Assembly: GCA_937936215.1 (NCBI GenBank)
Contig: CALGWX010000333.1
Coordinates: forward strand, 1 to 15,747
Direction of reading: 5' to 3'
Origin: an uncultured Burkholderiaceae bacterium
GTDB taxonomy: Bacteria > Pseudomonadota > Gammaproteobacteria > Burkholderiales > Burkholderiaceae_F
Length of the DNA: 15,747 bases
Of this stretch, positions 13,872 through 15,747 are shown piece after piece. The notes under the pieces were generated by a model. That model was not told the origin of the DNA, did not search any database, and was given only the letters and a program-made list of their open reading frames with translations. The position numbers were made by a program, and so were the translations under genes. Position 1 is the first letter of the stretch. Each line of letters begins with the position of its first letter.

Positions 13872-15747
13872 CTACGCGCGCGCCACGCCGACGGTCCCGC
13901 CGCCATTGAGCCGCTTGACGTAGCGGCGCACGCCCTCGTCGTCGGGCGCGGCGGTGGCGATGTAGCCGCGGCCGCGCATCAGCCGGCCCATGCTCTCGTT
14001 GTCGCGCAGCACGTAGCCGACGATCTCCGTCAGGCCGCGGCTGCGCGCGGTTTCCTCCAGCGCCGTCATCAGCGCATGGCCCAGGCCCCGCCCCTGCCAG
14101 GCGTCCTCGGTGACGATGCCGAACTCGCACGAGTAGCCGTCCGGCATCCGCGTGTAGCGGGCCACGCCGCGGATCTCTTCCTGCTCGCCGCTGGCGTCGA
14201 TGGCGACGAACGCCATCTCGCGGTCGTAGTCGATCTGCGTGAAGCGCACCAGCCGCTCGGTGGTCAGCTCGCGCAGCGGCACGTGGAAGCGGTTGTACAT
14301 CGTCTGCGGCGACAGGCGGGCGATGAAGCGGCGCTCGGCCTGGGCGTCCTCGGGGCGGATCGGGCGCAGCAGCACCGTCTCGTCGCCGCGCAGCCGGTGC
14401 GTGCGCGCCAGCGTCTTCGGGTAGGGGTGAATCGCCAGGTGCGAGAAGGTCGCGTCCGGCGCCAGCGGTCCGTCGCCGAGCACCACACGGGCATCGAGCG
14501 CCACCGCGCCCTCCTCGTCGACCAGCAGCGGGTTGATGTCGAGTTCCTGCACGCACGGCAGCTCGCAGGCGAGCTCCGAGACCTTCAGCAGCACGTCGAT
14601 CAGCGCGTCCATGTTGACCGGCGGCAGGCCGCGAAACGCTTCTAGCATCTTCGCCACCCGAGTGTGCGAGATCAGGTCGCGGGCGAGGAAGCGGTTCAGC
14701 GGCGGCAGCGCCACCGCGGCGTCGCGCAGCACCTCCACGGCGATGCCGCCGGCGCCGAAGCTGATCACCGGCCCGAAGGTGGCATCGCGCGCCAGACCGA
14801 CCAGCAGTTCGCGGCCGTGCGGCCGCACGATCATCTGCTGCACCAGCACGCCGAGGACCTTCGCCTGCGGCGCGCGCTCGGCACAGCGGCTGCGGATCAG
14901 CTCGACGTTCTGCGCCACGTCGCGCGCGTTCATCACCGACAGCACCACGCCGCCGATGTCGGTCTTGTGCACCAGGCCGGTGGCGGCCGCCTTCAGCGCC
15001 ACCGGGTAGCCGATTTCCTCGGCCAGCGCGACGGCTTCCTCGGCGCTGGCGGCCAGCCGCGTGCGCGCGGTGTCGATGCCGAAGGCCGCCAGCAGCGCCT
15101 TCGATTCGCGCTCGTCGAGGCTCGCCCGGCCGGCGGCGGAAACGCGCTCGATCAGCCGGCGGGCGCCGGTGGCGTCGGTGTCGAAGTCGGTAACCTGCGG
15201 CGGCGGCACCTGCAGCCGCATGCGGCGGCCGCGCACGAACTTGGCGAGATAGGAGAACGCCTCGACGCCGCGCTCGGGGCTCGCGGCGGTGGGCATGCCG
15301 GCGCCGTCGAAGATCTCGCGGCCGCGGCGGGCGTCCTCGCCGCCGAGCCAGGCGCTGATCACCGGCTTGTCGGTCGCCTTGGCCAGCGGCAGCAGCGCGC
15401 GCGCCGTCTCCTCGGCACCGAGCGCGATCGTCGGCGCGAACAGCACCAGGATGCCGTCGTTGCCCGGGTCGGCCGCCACTTTCTCGAAAGTGGCGGCGTA
15501 GCGGTCCGCATTGGCGTCGCGCATCACGTCCACCGGGTTCGTGCGCGACCAGTTGGGCGGCAGCACCGATTCCAGCGCGGCGATCGTCTCCGGCGCCAGG
15601 GTGGCCAACGCGACCTCGTTGTCCGCGACGACGTCGGCTGCCAGCACGCCGGGGCCGTCGCCGTTGGTGATGATCGCCAGCCGGTTGCCCGGCTCGGCCC
15701 GCGGGAAGCGGCCGGCGGCCAACGCCTCCGCGGCGGAGAACATTTCC
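13872..15747 (-). CDS. ADP-forming acyl-CoA synthetase/GNAT acetyltransferase fusion (5' part cut by window edge)
   Basis: About 625 C-terminal residues of a protein that is usually near 900 residues, related to the Pat/PatZ (YfiQ) lysine acetyltransferases and ADP-forming acetyl-CoA synthetases. From the right edge inward: the end of the CoA-binding/succinyl-CoA-synthetase-like region with ITNGDGPGVLA and NPVDVMRDA; an ATP-grasp domain (PVALKAAATGLVHKTDIGGV, later VQELDINPLL); then a C-terminal GNAT domain with the acetyl-CoA loop QGRGLG. The GNAT domain is about 170 residues from VLLRPIRPEDA to the end. The ATG at 15743 is internal, since the missing CoA-binding Rossmann domain belongs upstream. 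Homologues acetylate proteins such as acetyl-CoA synthetase; the synthetase part is often inactive in Pat proteins and I cannot judge that here. It converges on the protease pair with an 89-bp gap. Confidence 0.9.
   Translation of the reverse strand, partial: EMFSAAEALAAGRFPRAEPGNRLAIITNGDGPGVLAADVVADNEVALATLAPETIAALESVLPPNWSRTNPVDVMRDANADRYAATFEKVAADPGNDGILVLFAPTIALGAEETARALLPLAKATDKPVISAWLGGEDARRGREIFDGAGMPTAASPERGVEAFSYLAKFVRGRRMRLQVPPPQVTDFDTDATGARRLIERVSAAGRASLDERESKALLAAFGIDTARTRLAASAEEAVALAEEIGYPVALKAAATGLVHKTDIGGVVLSVMNARDVAQNVELIRSRCAERAPQAKVLGVLVQQMIVRPHGRELLVGLARDATFGPVISFGAGGIAVEVLRDAAVALPPLNRFLARDLISHTRVAKMLEAFRGLPPVNMDALIDVLLKVSELACELPCVQELDINPLLVDEEGAVALDARVVLGDGPLAPDATFSHLAIHPYPKTLARTHRLRGDETVLLRPIRPEDAQAERRFIARLSPQTMYNRFHVPLRELTTERLVRFTQIDYDREMAFVAIDASGEQEEIRGVARYTRMPDGYSCEFGIVTEDAWQGRGLGHALMTALEETARSRGLTEIVGYVLRDNESMGRLMRGRGYIATAAPDDEGVRRYVKRLNGGGTVGVARA

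Overview
The window is very GC-rich (by eye about 70%), and most codons end in G or C. The gene set suggests a betaproteobacterium of the Burkholderiales/Rhodocyclales type: a Ralstonia-like soluble NAD-reducing [NiFe] hydrogenase (HoxF with a fused NuoE-like domain, HoxU, HoxY, HoxH, HoxW) and an ADP-forming acyl-CoA synthetase fused to a GNAT domain. The taxonomic guess is inference from family resemblance only.

Layout. From about 11979 down to the left edge almost everything reads on the minus strand. In transcription order it is: an exported TraB/GumN-family protein (11979-11068), a PdeM-type metallophosphoesterase (11027-10305), a 157-bp spacer with a possible FNR/FixK-like palindrome, hoxF (10147-8228), a 142-bp spacer holding a 49-codon ORF, hoxU, hoxY, hoxH and hoxW (8085-4643), a CpdA-like class III phosphodiesterase (4590-3793), a SulP anion transporter with STAS and cyclic-nucleotide-binding domains, interrupted by one in-frame TAA (3746-1482), and the front of a patatin/NTE-type phospholipase that also starts with a cyclic-nucleotide-binding domain (from about 1232 off the left edge). 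To the right, after a 563-bp gene-free stretch, two plus-strand genes follow: a V8/trypsin-like serine protease (12543-13538) and a 77-residue hypothetical protein (13549-13782). They converge on the 3' part of a minus-strand acyl-CoA synthetase/acetyltransferase gene that runs off the right edge.

How the genes work together. HoxF-HoxU form the NAD(H)/FMN electron-transfer half and HoxY-HoxH the hydrogen-activating half of one cytoplasmic enzyme. HoxW trims the HoxH C-terminus after nickel insertion. No hyp maturation genes, hoxI or hydrogenase regulators lie in the window. The three genes downstream of hoxW share a cyclic-nucleotide theme: two have cNMP-binding domains and one resembles a cAMP phosphodiesterase. 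That grouping, the broken SulP frame and the coupled ORF between hoxF and hoxU are the points most worth a second look. I found no tRNA, rRNA, CRISPR array, insertion sequence or integrase.
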